Shown: positions 33,285 through 46,084, counted from the first letter of the stretch. The stretch is 64,000 bases of DNA from Sternotherus odoratus (GCA_032164245.1 JAVMKO010000001.1:79233892-79297891), one strand, 5' to 3'. Numbers and translations: made by a program. The notes: generated by a model from the letters alone, not told the origin.

Positions 33285-33560
33285 TTCTCTATGGCTCTGC
33301 CTCAATCCCCCTTGCTCCCGTTTTTCCCCCTTCTTATCCCTGTGCTGCTTTCTCTCCATCTCCCTGTCTCACGCCTCTTTGCATCTTTGTCCTCTTCCCT
33401 CTCTACTTCTCCCTCCCATCCTTCATGGATGTCCTTCTTTCATTCTTCCACCTTCATAACTCATTCTCCCCTTTTTCCTTCTATTCTCTTTCACACTCTC
33501 CCTCTCTCTTTCTTCCTCTTCTCCCTCTCCTCTCTTCCTACCCTCTGTTTTGACTGTAAT
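33285..33560. repeat. Pyrimidine-rich low-complexity tract
   Basis: Long CT-rich sequence (CTCCCTCTCTCTTTCTTCC and similar) without regular periodicity. It ends just before a CR1 copy. Confidence 0.75.
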
Positions 33561-33950
33561 CATTACCTGTGCTTTGGCAAGATTGTCTAGTCCCATGGCA
33601 TAGGAAATATAGGAAGTATGGCAAGAGAACACCCTGGCTTAACCAGGAGTTCTTCAATGATCTGAAACTCAAAAAAGAGTTCTGCAAGAAGTGGAAACTA
33701 GGTCAAATTACGAAGGATGAATATAAACACAAAAAACACAAGTATGAAGGGACAAAATTAGAAAGGCCAAGACACAAAACAAGATTAAACTAGCTACAGA
33801 CATAAAGGGTAACAAGAAAACATTCTACAAATACATTAGAAGCAAGAGGAAGAACAATGAGAGGATAGACTCATTACTCAATGGGGCGGGCAGGGGAACA
33901 ATAACAAAAAATGTGGAAATGGCAGAAGTGCTAAATGACTTTTTTTGTTT

Positions 33951-34677
33951 TAGGGCATGTCTACACTTGCCATTTAAAGTGCAAAAAGTCTCCTTTTTGC
34001 ACAAAAAGTAAACTGCAGGAGCGTCTACACTTGCCCAATGCCTTTTTGTGGCGAAACTCAGGAGTTTCACCGCAAACAGAAAACCACCTCCACGAGAGGG
34101 GTATAGCTCTTACCGGTCATACTTTTGCAGTGATGTGCAATTGAAGACACGTTCTTCCTTACATAGCTTTTAGCATATCCCACAATGCCTAGGTGGCCAC
34201 TCTGGCCAGCAACTCTGCTGCTCTGATGCCAAGTAAACAGACATCCAGCCCTCCTCCTGTAAAGCCCTGGGAACTTTGAAACTCCCCTTCCTGTTTTCTT
34301 GGCAAGTGCTCACTTATCATCTAGCCAGTTGACAATGGCTGCTCCCTGGAGAAAATGATCCCCTGCTTGGAGCAATGCTGATCTACTGGAGCTGATCGGT
34401 GTTTGGGGAGAGGAGGCTGTGCAGGGACCCAGGATGTCCTGCGATCACACACACACCCCTTCCCACAAGACCTATCATCAAAATGCAGAGAGCTGCACTG
34501 TGGGATAGCTGCCCTCAGTGCACTGCTCTCATCAGCAATGGAAGTGCTGCAAATGTGAACATGATCTGACGCCGGTGGAAGTAAGTCAGAACACAAACCA
34601 GTGTTTTTCTTTTACCAGTTCCCTATCGCCAGTGAAACAGACAGTGCAAAAACTCTTCAAGCAAAGACATAGCCTTA
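33951..34677. mobile_element. hAT-type element nested in CR1, about 727 bp
   Basis: It runs from TAGGGCATGTCTACACTTGC to GCAAAGACATAGCCTTA, inverted ends of the GTCTACACT type. CR1 sequence (AATGACTTTTTTTG and TTTTCACCAAAAAG) lies on both sides. No transposase frame is seen. The duplication is unclear. Confidence 0.75.
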
Positions 34678-34757
34678 GTTTTCACCAAAAAGTTTAGTAG
34701 TGACTGGACATCTAACACAACGAAAGGCAGGGAGAATGAGGTTGGATCAGAGGCTAA

Positions 34758-34882
34758 AAGGGCATGTCTTCTCTAGCATCATTAAAACCCAACCCCATGA
34801 GGGGAGTAGCTACCAGTGCTGGAAGCACGGCTGAGCGAGAAAGGTACAATGCTGTAAAATGGCAGCGTAGACAAGTCCTTAG
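34758..34882. mobile_element. Small hAT-type MITE nested in CR1
   Basis: The ends AAGGGCATGTCTTCTCTAGC and GCAGCGTAGACAAGTCCTTA are inverted copies about 85 bp apart. CR1 sequence flanks it. Confidence 0.65.
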
Positions 34883-35276
34883 ACATTGCTTAGATGTCTT
34901 CAAGTCACCATAGTCTGATGAAATACTCAAGGAGCTGACTGAGAAGATACCTGATCCATTCACAATTATCTTTAAAAAGTCATGGAAGATGGGAGAGATT
35001 CCAGATGACTGAAAAAGGGCAAATATAGTACCAATCTACAAAAAGAGAAATAAGGACAACCCCCGGGGAATTACAGACTAGTCAGCTTAACTTCAGTACC
35101 AGGAAAGATCATGGAGCAAATAATTAAGCAATCAATTGCAAACACCTAGAAGATAATAAGGTGATAAGTAACAGTCAGCATGGATTTGTCAAGAACAAAT
35201 CCTGTTAAACCAACCTAATAGCATTCTTTGACAGGGTAACAAGCCTAGATCGGGTGAAGCAGTAGACAGGCGTACC

Positions 35277-35387
35277 AGAGCCATTGAATCAAACTGTAAA
35301 CCCTGGATATAATGGAAACCACTTCAAGCCAGAGGGTGTGGTAGCACCCCCAGCATCCTTAGTTCCAGCACTTATGATTGTAGATGT
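35277..35387. repeat. Short insertion in CR1, shared with 50896-51002
   Basis: AGAGCCATTGAATCAAACTG, TAAACCCTGGATATAATGG, AAACCACTTCAAGCCAGAGG and AGCACCCCCAGCATCC form a segment present in near-identical form at 50896-51002. It interrupts the CR1 reverse transcriptase here. Confidence 0.75.
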
Positions 35388-37144
35388 GGTCTATCCTGAC
35401 TTTAGTAAGGCTTTTGATATTGTCCCACATGACCTTCTCATAAACAAACTAGGAAAATACAATCTAGAGGAGTTATTATAAGGTGGGTGCATAACTTGTT
35501 GGAAAATCATTCCCGGCATGCAATTATCAGTGGCTCACAGTCAAGCTGGAAGGACATTATAAGTGGAGTCCTGCAGGGATCTGTCCTGGGTCTGGTTCTG
35601 TTCAATATCTTCATCAATGCTTTAGATAATGGCATACAGATTATACAAGTTAGCAGATGATACTAAGTTTGGAGGGGTTGTAAGTGCTTTGAAAGATAGG
35701 ATTAAAATAAAAAATTATCTGGGAAAACTGGAGAAATGGTCCAAAGTAAACAGGATGAAATTCAATAAGGAAAATGCAAAGTACTCCATTTAGGATTGAG
35801 GAATCATTTGGGGAACACATACAAAATGGGAAATGACTGCCTAAGAAGAAGTACTGCGGAAAGGGATCTGGGGGTCATAGTGGACCACAAGCTAAATATG
35901 AGTCAACAGTGTAATATTGTTGGGGGGGGGGGGAGCAAACATCATTTTGGGATAGATTAGCTGGAGTATTGTAAGCCAGACACAAGAAGTAATTCTTCCA
36001 CTCTACTCCATGCTAATTAGGCTTCAACTGGAATATTGTGTCCAGTTCTGGGTGCCACATTTCAGGAAAGATTTGGACAAACTAGAGAAAGTCCATAGAA
36101 GAGCAACAAAAATGATTAAAGGTCTAGAAAGAATGACCTATGAGGGAACATTGAAAAAATTGGGTTTGTTTTATTTGGAGAAGAAAAGAGACAGAGGGGA
36201 CATAACAGGTTTCTTGTACATAAAAGGTTGTTACAAGGAGGAATGAGAAATATTGTTCTCGTTAACCTCTGAGGATAGGACAAGAAGCAATGAGCTTAAA
36301 TTATTGAAAGAGAGGCTTAAATTGGACATTAGGAAATACTTCCTAGCTGTCAGGGTGGTTAAGCACTGGAATAAATTGCCCAGGGAGATTGTGAAATCTT
36401 CACCATTGGAGATTTTTAAGAGTTGGTTAGATAAACACCTGTTGCAGGGGACTGGAGTAGAAGACCTCTCGAGGTCCTTTCCAGTCCTACGATTCTATGA
36501 TATACAAGAGACCTTAAATGACAAAGAAGGACAGTCCCACTCACTCGTTCTATGTGCTGATCAATCTATTAATTAACACATTGACCCTGGTCTGAAAGTA
36601 CCAAAAGGGTCTGGCGTGGAGCATGCCAACCATTGAAGCAGAGGACAAGCAGACAGGGAAGAGGGACTCTGATCGTGACGTTTGAGCCCAGGCCAAATAG
36701 CTTCACCAGACATAACTTTGCACTTCTTTTGCTCTTTTTACCTATATGCTCCAGAGAGAAGAATGATGTTTAGAACCTGAGAGCAGCAAAAGAACCCAGC
36801 CAAACTGACTATGCCAGGCGACAAGAAGAAGTCACGAACAAGAGACCTTCGTTTTCGTCTGGCTACCAAAGAGACCTTTGGTAGCCAGAATTTAGATTTT
36901 TTCCAGATGAGCTAGATTCTTTACATACAAAAGCCACACACAGAATGGACACAAAAGGGACATGAAATAACCATGAAAGGGACACGTAATGGGCACAAGG
37001 TAGCGCAAACTAAGCACATAAGGGATAGAGAAGCCAGATGCAATGGGAACAAAGAACACTGGCAAAGGGTACCCAGCAAGGACGTGTGAGCCCATACTGC
37101 ATGATTATAGAGCCATTATAGGAAGGAGAGGAAAGCTGGCCTTG

Positions 37145-37229
37145 TTTCCAAGGCACTGGCCTGAGTCTCAGAAGATCTGGGTTCAATAATTCCCTTCTCT
37201 AATGTGGACTTTCTTTGAGCAGGTCACTT
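37145..37229 (+). repeat. tRNA-headed SINE fragment (MIR-like)
   Basis: AGGCACTGGCCTGAGTCTCA is followed by AGATCTGGGTTCAATAATTC, a decayed box B, and TTTGAGCAGGTCACTTA. It is truncated by the next repeat. Confidence 0.55.
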
Positions 37230-37462
37230 AGGACTGGGCTACACTGGGGGGGAGGGGTCAACCTAAGATACGCAAATTCAGCTACGCCATTAGCATAGCT
37301 GAAGTCGCAGTATCTTAGGTTGACTTACCTGACCGTACCCACGGCGGTGAGTTGACTGTGGCTGCTCCCCGATCAGCTCCGCTTACTCCTCCTGCCAAGA
37401 TGGAGTTCTGGAGTCGATGGGGAGTGCGTTTAGGGATCAATTTATTGTGTCTAGATGAGACG
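37230..37462. mobile_element. hAT-type element with internal hairpin, copy 1
   Basis: GGACTGGGCTACACTGGG marks the left edge and TGTGTCTAGATGAGACG the right. At 37257-37324, GTCAACCTAAGATACGC and GCAGTATCTTAGGTTGAC form an imperfect stem of about 30 bp. The same stem core occurs in reverse at 45479-45528. Confidence 0.6.
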
Positions 37463-39614
37463 TGGAAGAGGGGCCAGGATAGTCACTCCTGAAAATTCCT
37501 CCATCCACACAGTAAGCAGGGAAGGCCAATTACCCTTGGAAACTCCCACCTCCAGCTAAGAAATCTGTGGCCATGGAGTGAGGTGGAGGAAACGTCCCAA
37601 CACCCAGTTCCAGGGTTAATCTGTACATTGGCTCATATTACTGTAGCATTCTGTACCCCCATCCTATTTCTCCTCTCACCTGACGTACCTTGCGCGGCCC
37701 CACCTACTCGAGGATATTAAAAATCCTCTATCCTGGCACCTCAGATAGGCATAGTCCTCCATATAGTTCATTCCTAGGAGTCAGAGACAATCAGCCTGGA
37801 CAAACCCCTCTCCCAATAACTGCCCCGATTAGTGGGGGGGAAAGGCAGCAACAACTAAACCAACCAGCTTCAAAGCACCTAAGAAGCCGATTTCTGTCTG
37901 GTTAGTGTGGCTCATTCATGCTAATGGCAATAATGGTAGAGCAAGAGCAGGGCAGGCAGGGGAGCACACAAGAAGCTTAATTGCTTTAGTGGGTAGTGTA
38001 TCATGAAAGACACCTCGCATGAGGCCTCATTAGTAAAGCACATACCCTGGTTATCCACAAGGAGAAAGGAGCAGAGCATCCTGAAAGCAGCATGGTGCCA
38101 TTGATGTGAGGAGCTGAGTCCAGGATCCATCCCCATCTCCTCCACCCCCCCACTGGGGCAGGTCCTCCCACCCATCCCGATCCACCTGTTGGAGCAGCAC
38201 CTCCGTGCTCATGTTCCAAGCAGCGTTGGCATTGGCTATGGCTAACTGAACTGAGCCCAAACTTGACCAAGCTTGAGAGTGTCAAGTTCTTTGCAGACTT
38301 GATCCAAGCCGAGTCCAACAACCCACTGGGTACAGGTCCGGTTGCAAAGCTCTACTCCAGGCTCTCTACAGCAGCGAGGACACTATCAGCACTCCATATA
38401 TATTGCTTAGCAATAGCACATACTGTGTATCCAGACAAACACTCAAGCATGAGGTGTGAAGGCTCTTGCACACATTTTGCAATCACGACTTAAGTGGCAA
38501 GGCTCGAAAACGGGGCCTCAGGGGTTAAGCAAAACTATTGAGGAAACCATTGAACATCACCTTCCATTCCTCCCACTGAGAAACCATCAAATGACATCAG
38601 ATGAGACTTGACCAATCATGACAGTTTGCTTTAGATTTCTTTGCATACCACAATCTGATTGGCTAAGCAGTCTTATTTATTTCTTTTAAAATCAGATTTC
38701 ATGGCATTGCAATTATAACCCTTCACTAGCAGCAGAGCTGGGAGATACAATATAATTCTTGCCCTGCTTGTTTTGCTGGCAATGGGAATTTTTAATCCAT
38801 TTCTTATTAAAAACAAAAAATAAACAAAACAAAACCCCATGCTGCACAGGATAACTTAATTGAGTAAGTCATTTTTTATTTAATCAGAGATTTTTTATTT
38901 CTCTCCAAGCAAAGGCTTGCTGAATGCTGCCTGAGTCTATGATACCTTTCCCTAGCTGCATGGGATGTGATTATTTCACGTCCCTGTATGTTCACATTTC
39001 CCTCCAAATCTAGTAATAAGAGAAAATGTCGGAATGTCTTAAGAGTTGGAGAGACACTTTGTGACTAATATAGAAGACATAATCAGGTTTTCTCTCTGTG
39101 ATGAGAAAGATAGGGAAGACTGAACAGCTCAGGGAATTGAAGAAAGAATACGGGGCCTAGGTTTTTAAAACCAGAAACCTAAAAATAGGCTCATAAATCC
39201 ATATTTAGGTACTTCAGTAAGAGACTTGATTTCCACAAGTGCTGAGTGTTACAACCTGGACCAATACCCCTCTGTATAGTCATCAGTCTGTTGTGTGTGG
39301 ACCAAGATGCTGGGTCCGTTGTACTTCCAAGCCAACTAGGTATGGGTAAAGCCTAGCAGCTATTTCTTAGCTTTGGGATTCTAGGGAATACTCCCAAACT
39401 CAGACCTCTTTGTCCAGTGCCCTGCCTTGGGATGTGGGACACCACCATCCGGCTGTGCTGGCTCCTGAAACCAGTGTCTGAGACCAATCCCCAAGCTACT
39501 TAAGCATGCTCCTCCAGAACTCCACCTCCTAGATTGTGGGCCACTCTGGACTTCTAGGCAGGAAAGCACAGAACACAGGCTTAGCAAAGAACACAGTCAC
39601 TTTGACTCTTAAAA

Positions 39615-39690
39615 TACTCAGCAGTTACAGAAAACGAGGAATACTGTAGCACCTCAGAGACTAACTAGTTATTTCAGCATAAGCAGATTC
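39615..39690 (+). mobile_element. MITE family A, half copy
   Basis: CGAGGAATACTGTAGCACCT, CAGAGACTAACTAG and TATTTCAGCATAAGC match the arm seen at 61070-61110 in reverse. Confidence 0.6.
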
Positions 39691-39904
39691 TTGAAAACAA
39701 CAAAAATCCCTAGTCACACCTTGTCCTAGTCAGAGCTCACTTCTTCTTGAGACTGAGGTTTGCCAGAGTTTCAGGATGCATACAGCCCCTCTTGCTCTCT
39801 CATCCTCCTCCTTCTTATATGTGGCCGTGGTTACCCCCTCAACACAGAGCTGGACCTTGCTCTCAAAGAGGACCCTTGTCTCTGTACCACATGTTCACGC
39901 TGAG

Positions 39905-40340
39905 GCCAGTTCTACACTAGCGGCTTGTCAACATTACAAGTGCTTCGCTGGCATAGCTATATCGGTATTGCCATATGGGCAAAGCCACCTAGGAGAGATG
40001 CAAGTTATACCAAGCAAAGCAGATCTTGTCAGTACAGTAAAACCAACTCCATAAGCGATACAGGCAAAGTGATTCCTGCGTCTACACTAGGGCTTTTGTC
40101 AACATATCTATGTCCCTTTGGGGGCATGATATTTTTCCACACTCCTAGCCACTATAACTATGCCAGAAAACTCTTCAATCATAGATTTTTCCAGCACCCT
40201 GAGTGAAACAAGCTATACCAGTAAAATTGTGTCTACATCAGGGGCTTTTGCCAGCATGGGTATGTCAGTCAGGGAACTCATCTCTTCACGTCTCTGACTG
40301 ACATAGCTACGAACATTTGCTGGCATAGCTTAGACCTGCT
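39905..40340. mobile_element. hAT-type repeat with GTCTACACT-type segments
   Basis: GCCAGTTCTACACTAGCGGC at the left, an internal GCGTCTACACTAGGGCTTTT and GTGTCTACATCAGGGGCTTT, and GCATAGCTTAGACCTGC at the right suggest two or three related units in tandem. No gene is present. Confidence 0.5.
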
Positions 40341-41904
40341 TGAAAAGCTCCTGACTCACCAGACAGGCTCACTTGCCCCTTGTAGGTTCCTGTATAGATG
40401 AGAGTCCTTTGGTGTTGATAGCAAGAGATGGCTCTCGGTGACAGTCCTTCAGCGAGGTGTTTAACACCTCAGAGAAGGGCAGCTGGCTGGAATGAAGTGC
40501 AACAGGCTGCCCTTGGGCAAGCCCAGACTTGTGTAGTCATCCTGTCCGTCCAGAGGGTGTGGAAATAGAGTTCATAAACGGATACTGTCATATCCCACTG
40601 AGTAACCAGCAGCTCCCATTCAGGGTAAGTTGTGTGTTCAGTCTGTTGTTTATTCTCCAGGAGGGTCACCTGGCTGGGCTTCTGGGCCCCTATATGGGCC
40701 AGGAGAGGCAGTTTGTTTGTTTATGTCTCTCTAAGGACTGTGTGCTGGGAACTTTGGGTCTGTACTCCCCCCGCCCCCCAGTTTGAAGTTCGAGCAGTTA
40801 ATCCCTCCCTGTTAGTGAGAGGCTGAAGCTAGAAGTGTAGAAGTCATTTGCCAGATGAGTGGGAGTGGCAAAGAGAGGAGCTAAGAGAGGGAGTGTGATA
40901 GGCTCTTTCTAGGTACAGTTCTATGTTCAATACCCTGGTGCCAGCAATGCACATTATTTTCCTGCTTGGAGCCAGAAGGACTTCCTGTCTTCCTGTGCAT
41001 GAAGTGGAAGTTAGTGGCTGTTCTGGAAAAACAGAATTGTGATTTGGAAGGACGAGTACTGATTCTACAGAGCTGAGGAGTACTTGGCAAACCAGATTTA
41101 GGAAATATCACATGCCCCCCTCTCCTCCCAGAATCCAGAAAGAAAGAAACTGGTGACCAAGGAATCAGTGAGGAGGTGTGGCAGTTTGTAACCACCAGAG
41201 GCAAGAGGACCAGGCAGCATTCTGCATGGCTGGAGGCATATGAGAAAGGGCTGCTTGTGACCACCAGCGAGAAGAGGACCAGGAAGAATACCCACAGAGC
41301 TAGAAGTACAGGAACTCCTCACTTAAAGTGGTCCCGGTTCATACTGTTTCGTTGTTACATGCTCGTTTAAAGTTGTGCAATGCTCCCTTATAACTAACGT
41401 CATTTGGCAGCTGCCTCCTTTGTCCACTGCTTGCAGGAAGAGCAGCTAGCTGGTGGGGGCTTGGAACCAGGGTGGCCCGGCAGCCTCCCTATTAGCTCCC
41501 CCAGCAGCTCCCCACTCCCCTAAGTTCTCTGTGCAGCAGCTGCCCAGCAGGCTGTCAATTGCCTGCAGTTTAGCTGTCCCTCCTCCCACTGCCATGTGCT
41601 GCTCCTCTGCCTTGGAGCTGCTCCCAGGCGCCTCCTGCTTGCTGTACTGGGAGGGGGGGGGAAAGCAGAGGGAAAGGCTAATGTCAGGGTGTCCCCCTCA
41701 CCCCTGCTTCTGCCCCCTTCGTATACCTTCTCCATATAGAGCAGGGTGGAGACACGAGAGGGCTCAGGATAGAGAGAGCTTGCTGGCCACAACTGCTGTC
41801 TCAATTTCCTCATATACTTAAAAGGGCAATGTACTTAGAGTGGTGTCAGCATACTTAAAGGGGCAATGCACATCTTTCTCTCTCCCCCACAGACAGGGGG
41901 TGTA

Positions 41905-42750
41905 TGGGGTTACCATATTTCAACAATCAAAAAGAGGACAGGAGAGAGACCTGCCATAGCCCCGCCCCCGCCCTCCCACTTCCTGCCCCCTGACTGCCCC
42001 CCTCCGAACTCCCAACCCCACCACCATGTTCCTTGTCCCTGACTGCCCCCTCCTGGAACTCCTGCCCCTAACTGCTCCCCAGGACCCCACCCACTACCTA
42101 AGCCTCCCTGCTCCTTTTCCCCTGACTGCCCCCTCCTGAGACCCCCCACCCTGACTGCCCCCCCAGGACTCTACCCCCTACCTGTCCCCTGATTGCCCCG
42201 ACCCTTATCCACATCCCCCCCAGATGACCCTTCCACACCCTATCCAGCCGCTCCTCGCCCCCTGACAGGACCCCCAGAACTCCCGACCCTTCCAACCACT
42301 CCCCCCCCCCGCTCCCTGTCCTCTGACTACTCTGATCTCTCTACACACCCCTGACCCTTCCACCCGCCCCCCCCAAACTCTCGACTCATCCTACCCTCCC
42401 CCTGCTCCCTGACTGCCCCCTGGGACTCCCCTTAGCACCCTGTCGCTCAATCAGATGCAGGCTCCAAGTGGAGCAAAACAAACAGGCTGCGGAGTGCACA
42501 GCCCCTCCCCCTGCAGAGTGCTGAGACAGTGGGAGGGGGAAATGGGGGAAGTGCTCTGGCTGCTGGAGGCCCAATGGGAGCATCTCAATCAGGCCCAGCT
42601 GCCCAATCAGCTGCGCTTCACTCTGCATGGAGGGCAGGAGAGGGGGGAAATCCCAGACCTTTTAACCTTATTACAAATTCCTCCCGGACACCTATTTAAA
42701 GACAAAAAAGCCGGACATGTCCAGGGAAATACGGATGGATGGTAACCCTA
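41905..42750. mobile_element. hAT-type element nested in Tigger, C-rich interior
   Basis: The ends TGGGGTTACCATATTT and GATGGATGGTAACCCTA are inverted. The flanks GGGGTGTA (41897-41904) and GGTGTGTG (42751-42758) agree at 6 of 8. The interior at 41960-42430 repeats CTGACTGCCCCC and similar words in loose tandem and is strongly C-rich. Confidence 0.75.
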
Positions 42751-42987
42751 GGTGTGTGTCTCTGTCTCTGCCTGCCATGCTGTCTCCCCTCCCTCCATTC
42801 ATGCTGCTTTGTGGAGCATGAGGCGACATTAACGTGTTAACCCTTGACGGATCAGCTGAATGCTAGTTCATCATTTAGCAGTAAGGCATTCCCTGGGAAA
42901 TATCCCACCCTCTTCCACCCTCTAACTTCACCACCTCAACCAAGCTTAACAAGCATGATTGCTGTGTACAGTATTAAACTGTTTGTT

Positions 42988-43016
42988 TAAAACATATATA
43001 TATATACACACACAGA
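42988..43016. repeat. (TA)n and (CA)n microsatellite
   Basis: ACATATATATATATACACAC lies inside the Tigger remnant. Confidence 0.85.
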
Positions 43017-45265
43017 GTATATAATATAGATTTTTGTCTGGTGAAAACATTTTCCCTGGAACCTAACCCCCCATTTATATTAATTCTTATGGGGAAGTTG
43101 GATTCGCTTAACATCATTTCGCTTAAAGTCGCTTTTTTCAGGAACAGAACTACAGCGTTAAGTGAGGAGTTACTGTACTATTCAGCCCAACCCGCAAGTC
43201 TATCAAGAATGCCCATGGAAAGATCTTCAGCCATTCAAAGAAGGCAGACTGTGTTTGTCAGAGATTCTACGCTAAAAGAATGGCAAGAAGGTTCTGCAAG
43301 GGACAGGCAGACAATAGGGTAGTGTGCTGTCATCCTGGAGTCAAGCCAAGAGACGTGACTGCAAAATTCCATGGGCTTTTGTAGTCAGCAGGCAAGGCTC
43401 TGGTGATGCTGCATTTAAGCACTAATGACACTGCTTCACGCGACACCTACACCACAGAGTATAGATAAAACTCCGTTTACTTCACGGAGGTCATGGAAGT
43501 CACAGAATCCATAATTTTTGTGACTCTCCACTTCAGGCTTAGGGGCTGCCGGACTCTGGAGGTGGCAGCCAGCAGAGCTCTGGCAGGGTTCCAACAAGAG
43601 GAGACAGCCATGACAAGCGACAGGGGGCCCCCTTTAAGGTTCTGGTGACAGGCGACAGACTCCTGAGGGGGCCCTCCTCAGGGTTCCAGTGACAGGTGGG
43701 CGAGTGGCTGGGGTGTCCTGTTTTCTCTTTGAGAAATAGGGTCACCCTGCAACCCTCAGCTCCCAGCCACCACGCTGGCAGGAGAAATCGTGGAGCCATT
43801 GCAGCAAAAGTCACAGACAGTCACTACTTCCATAAATTTTTGTTTATTGCTCGTCACCTGTCCGGGACAGGAATCTCCACATGATCTTTCTCAGAGATCC
43901 TTCCTGTCCCGCACACAAAGAAAGACAGAAGATTCTGGGTAGTGAACTGGGTGCCAAGGTAAGTTGCGTAAGGTAAAGGGTTTGGTTTTATGGAATACTG
44001 GCCACTTTCTGTGAGTAGAGGGGGCTATACAATTTGGATGATCTCAGCTTGAAGAAGGGGACCCAATTTTCTGTGCCACAGATTGGCTTGACTAGTCAGG
44101 GGGGCATTAGCAATGAAAGGGGAGAGTGAAAACAGGAACAAATGAGCTCTGATTTCCTACAAAATCAACATGTCAGTAACAAAATAATCAAGGACGAAAG
44201 GACGAGAAGAAAAAATTTAATTGCCTAGGCAGGACTGGCTCCCTAAGCACCTACCTCTAATGTGTAGGGGGGAAAACTGCATCTTCATGAGAGATTTCAG
44301 TTTGAGTGACGTAAACTAGAAGTCTCATACTGCCAGTACTACAACATCTTTGAAAATTTCTAAACATTATAAATGAAAAATTCGTAACTCAGAAAGCGTA
44401 ACATCCAACATGGGGGAATTCTATATTAGATGTCATTTCAACAGATATACAGGCGTTCACAGAACTAAAAGTTAGCTTAGGAGAAAGTGATCATGACTTA
44501 ATCACATTGGTTATGTGCAAACAGAATGAACCAGTAATATGCATACTTGGTGCTTTAAAAGGCCCATTTCCCCAAAGCTTAGAACAATTATGAGCCAAAT
44601 CATCTGAGAGAAATAATTTAAAAAAGAAAAATTTGAATGATAGTTGGGAGCTATTTAAGAACATTTTACTAAATGCCCCAGAAACCACAATACCATAATC
44701 GAGAAGAACGTCTAGTATCCTGGTTAAAAAAAATAACCTGGCTTAGAAGGGAAATGAAAGCAGTAATAACAAAAACAAAGCAAAAAATACAAATGGGGAA
44801 AAGGGGCAGTTGATAGCAATGAACATAAATTAGAAACTAGACTATGTAGGAAAATCATTTGGGAAGCAAAATGACACAAGGAAAACTCTATGGCCAGCAG
44901 AATTAAGACAAGTAGAAAGATTTTTTTTTACATATATCAAGAACAAAAGGAATCCTAGTAATATTATTGGTCCATTAATAGATGGAAGTGGTAGAACTGC
45001 GGCAGAAGAGAAGAAATATTTAATAAATATTTCTGTTCTATATTTGGGTAAAATCCAGATGATGTATTTACATCATAAGATGATGGTGAAATCCTTTCCA
45101 TTCCAACAGTAATCAAGAAGCATTTTAAACAGAAGCTACTGATAAGACATTTTTAAATCAGCAGGCACATTAAAGAGTTTTGAAAGAGCTGTCAAGAACC
45201 TCTCTGGACTGTTAACATTGATTTTTAATATTTCCTGAAAAACTGGAATAGTTCCAGAGGACTCT

Positions 45266-45569
45266 AAGGGCTGGTCTTCACTACCCGCCCGATCGGCGGG
45301 TAGCAATCGATCTTTTGGCGATTGATTTCTTGCATCTTGTGAAGACGCGAGAAATCGATCGCCTGCGGCTCCTCCGTCGACTCCGGAACTCCAGCTTGCC
45401 GGGAGGCGCAAGCTGGAGTCGACGGGGGAGCACGCCGCTGACTGCCGCCGGCGTGAGGACGGCAGGTAAGTCGGCTTCAGATACGCAAACTTCAGCTATG
45501 TGATTTACGTAGCTGAAGTTGCGTATCTTCAGTCGATACCCCCCCCCCCGGTGATGGGGACCAGTCCTA
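45266..45569. mobile_element. CpG-rich hAT-type element nested in CR1, copy 2 of the hairpin family
   Basis: TAAGGGCTGGTCTTCACTAC and GATGGGGACCAGTCCTAA are inverted ends. The interior keeps many CpG sites (CGATCGGCGGG, ATCGATCGCC), suggesting a young insertion. The stem at 45479-45528 (AGATACGCAAACTTCAGC with TAGCTGAAGTTGCGTATCT) matches that at 37257-37324. Confidence 0.7.
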
Positions 45570-45653
45570 AGAAAGCTAATGTTGGGACACTATTTAAAGA
45601 GGGTAAATGGGGTGACCTGAGTAAGTAAAGGCCTGTCAGCCTGACATCAATCC

Positions 45654-46084
45654 TGTCATGGCCTAAGTTATAGTTGGTCACTTCTAGGGGGGTCACACCT
45701 AGTGGTCGGAGCCAGGATCCAGAGCCAGGGATCAGGAACAAGAGACAGATGCAGGGTCAGGGGTCAGAGCCAGAGGCAAAAAGTCAAGTCAAGGATTGTA
45801 GTCAGATGTGGGGTATAGAAGCAGGGATCTGGAACAAGGCAAGAAGAAGGGAGGGTCCAATGTAGCCGCCAGTTGCTCAGACAACTTCCTGTGCCTCCTT
45901 CTGGCTGAATCAGAGAGGCCTGACAACTCCTCCAATCGGCAGCTTTGTGGGCGGTGCCTCTGGTAAGCTAGGGTCCACCAGCCCACACTACCTGATGGTA
46001 TCACTGAGCTGCTGAGTCGTGGCAGCAGTCTGGGGATTACCTGGGCACCTGCTGATCTGGGTTTGAGACCCATGATCCCTCACA
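45654..46084. mobile_element. Small LTR-like insertion in CR1, 431 bp
   Basis: It has TGT and ACA termini (TGTCATGGCCTAAG, ATCCCTCACA). The flanks AATCC and GATCT agree at 3 of 5. Removing it restores a CR1 reading (GCCTGACATCAATCC with ACAAATTAATGGGA). CAGAGCCAGGATCC-type words recur inside. It may be a solo LTR or TRIM; no coding region is present. Confidence 0.45.

Larger units (their letters stand above)
33585..36505 (+). mobile_element. CR1 LINE copy, decayed, with three nested insertions
   Basis: CR1 reverse transcriptase and linker fragments read on the plus strand, in order: [48 protein letters not shown] with KVHRRATKMIKGLE, and RKYFLAVRVVKHWNKLPRE. The 3' end is CCAGTCCTACGATTCTATG, the usual CR1 terminus. 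Stops and frameshifts show it is inactive. Insertions lie at 33951-34677, 34758-34882 and about 35277-35387. It is antisense to CACNA1I. Confidence 0.9.
41309..43175. mobile_element. Tigger-like (pogo/Tc1-mariner) DNA transposon remnant
   Basis: The left end CAGGAACTCCTCACTTAAAG and right end CGTTAAGTGAGGAGTTACTG are inverted, with TA on both sides (41307-41308 and 43176-43177). Next to the ends are TGCTCGTTTAAAGTTGTGCA and CTTATGGGGAAGTTGGATTC, which I associate with the Tigger3/MER6-type family. No transposase frame is intact. An 846-bp element is nested at 41905-42750, leaving about 1 kb of Tigger. Confidence 0.85.

Noticed and set aside
41960..42430. CpG island or promoter in the C-rich block
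   Set aside because: The block is C-rich but poor in CpG and lies inside a transposon with inverted ends.
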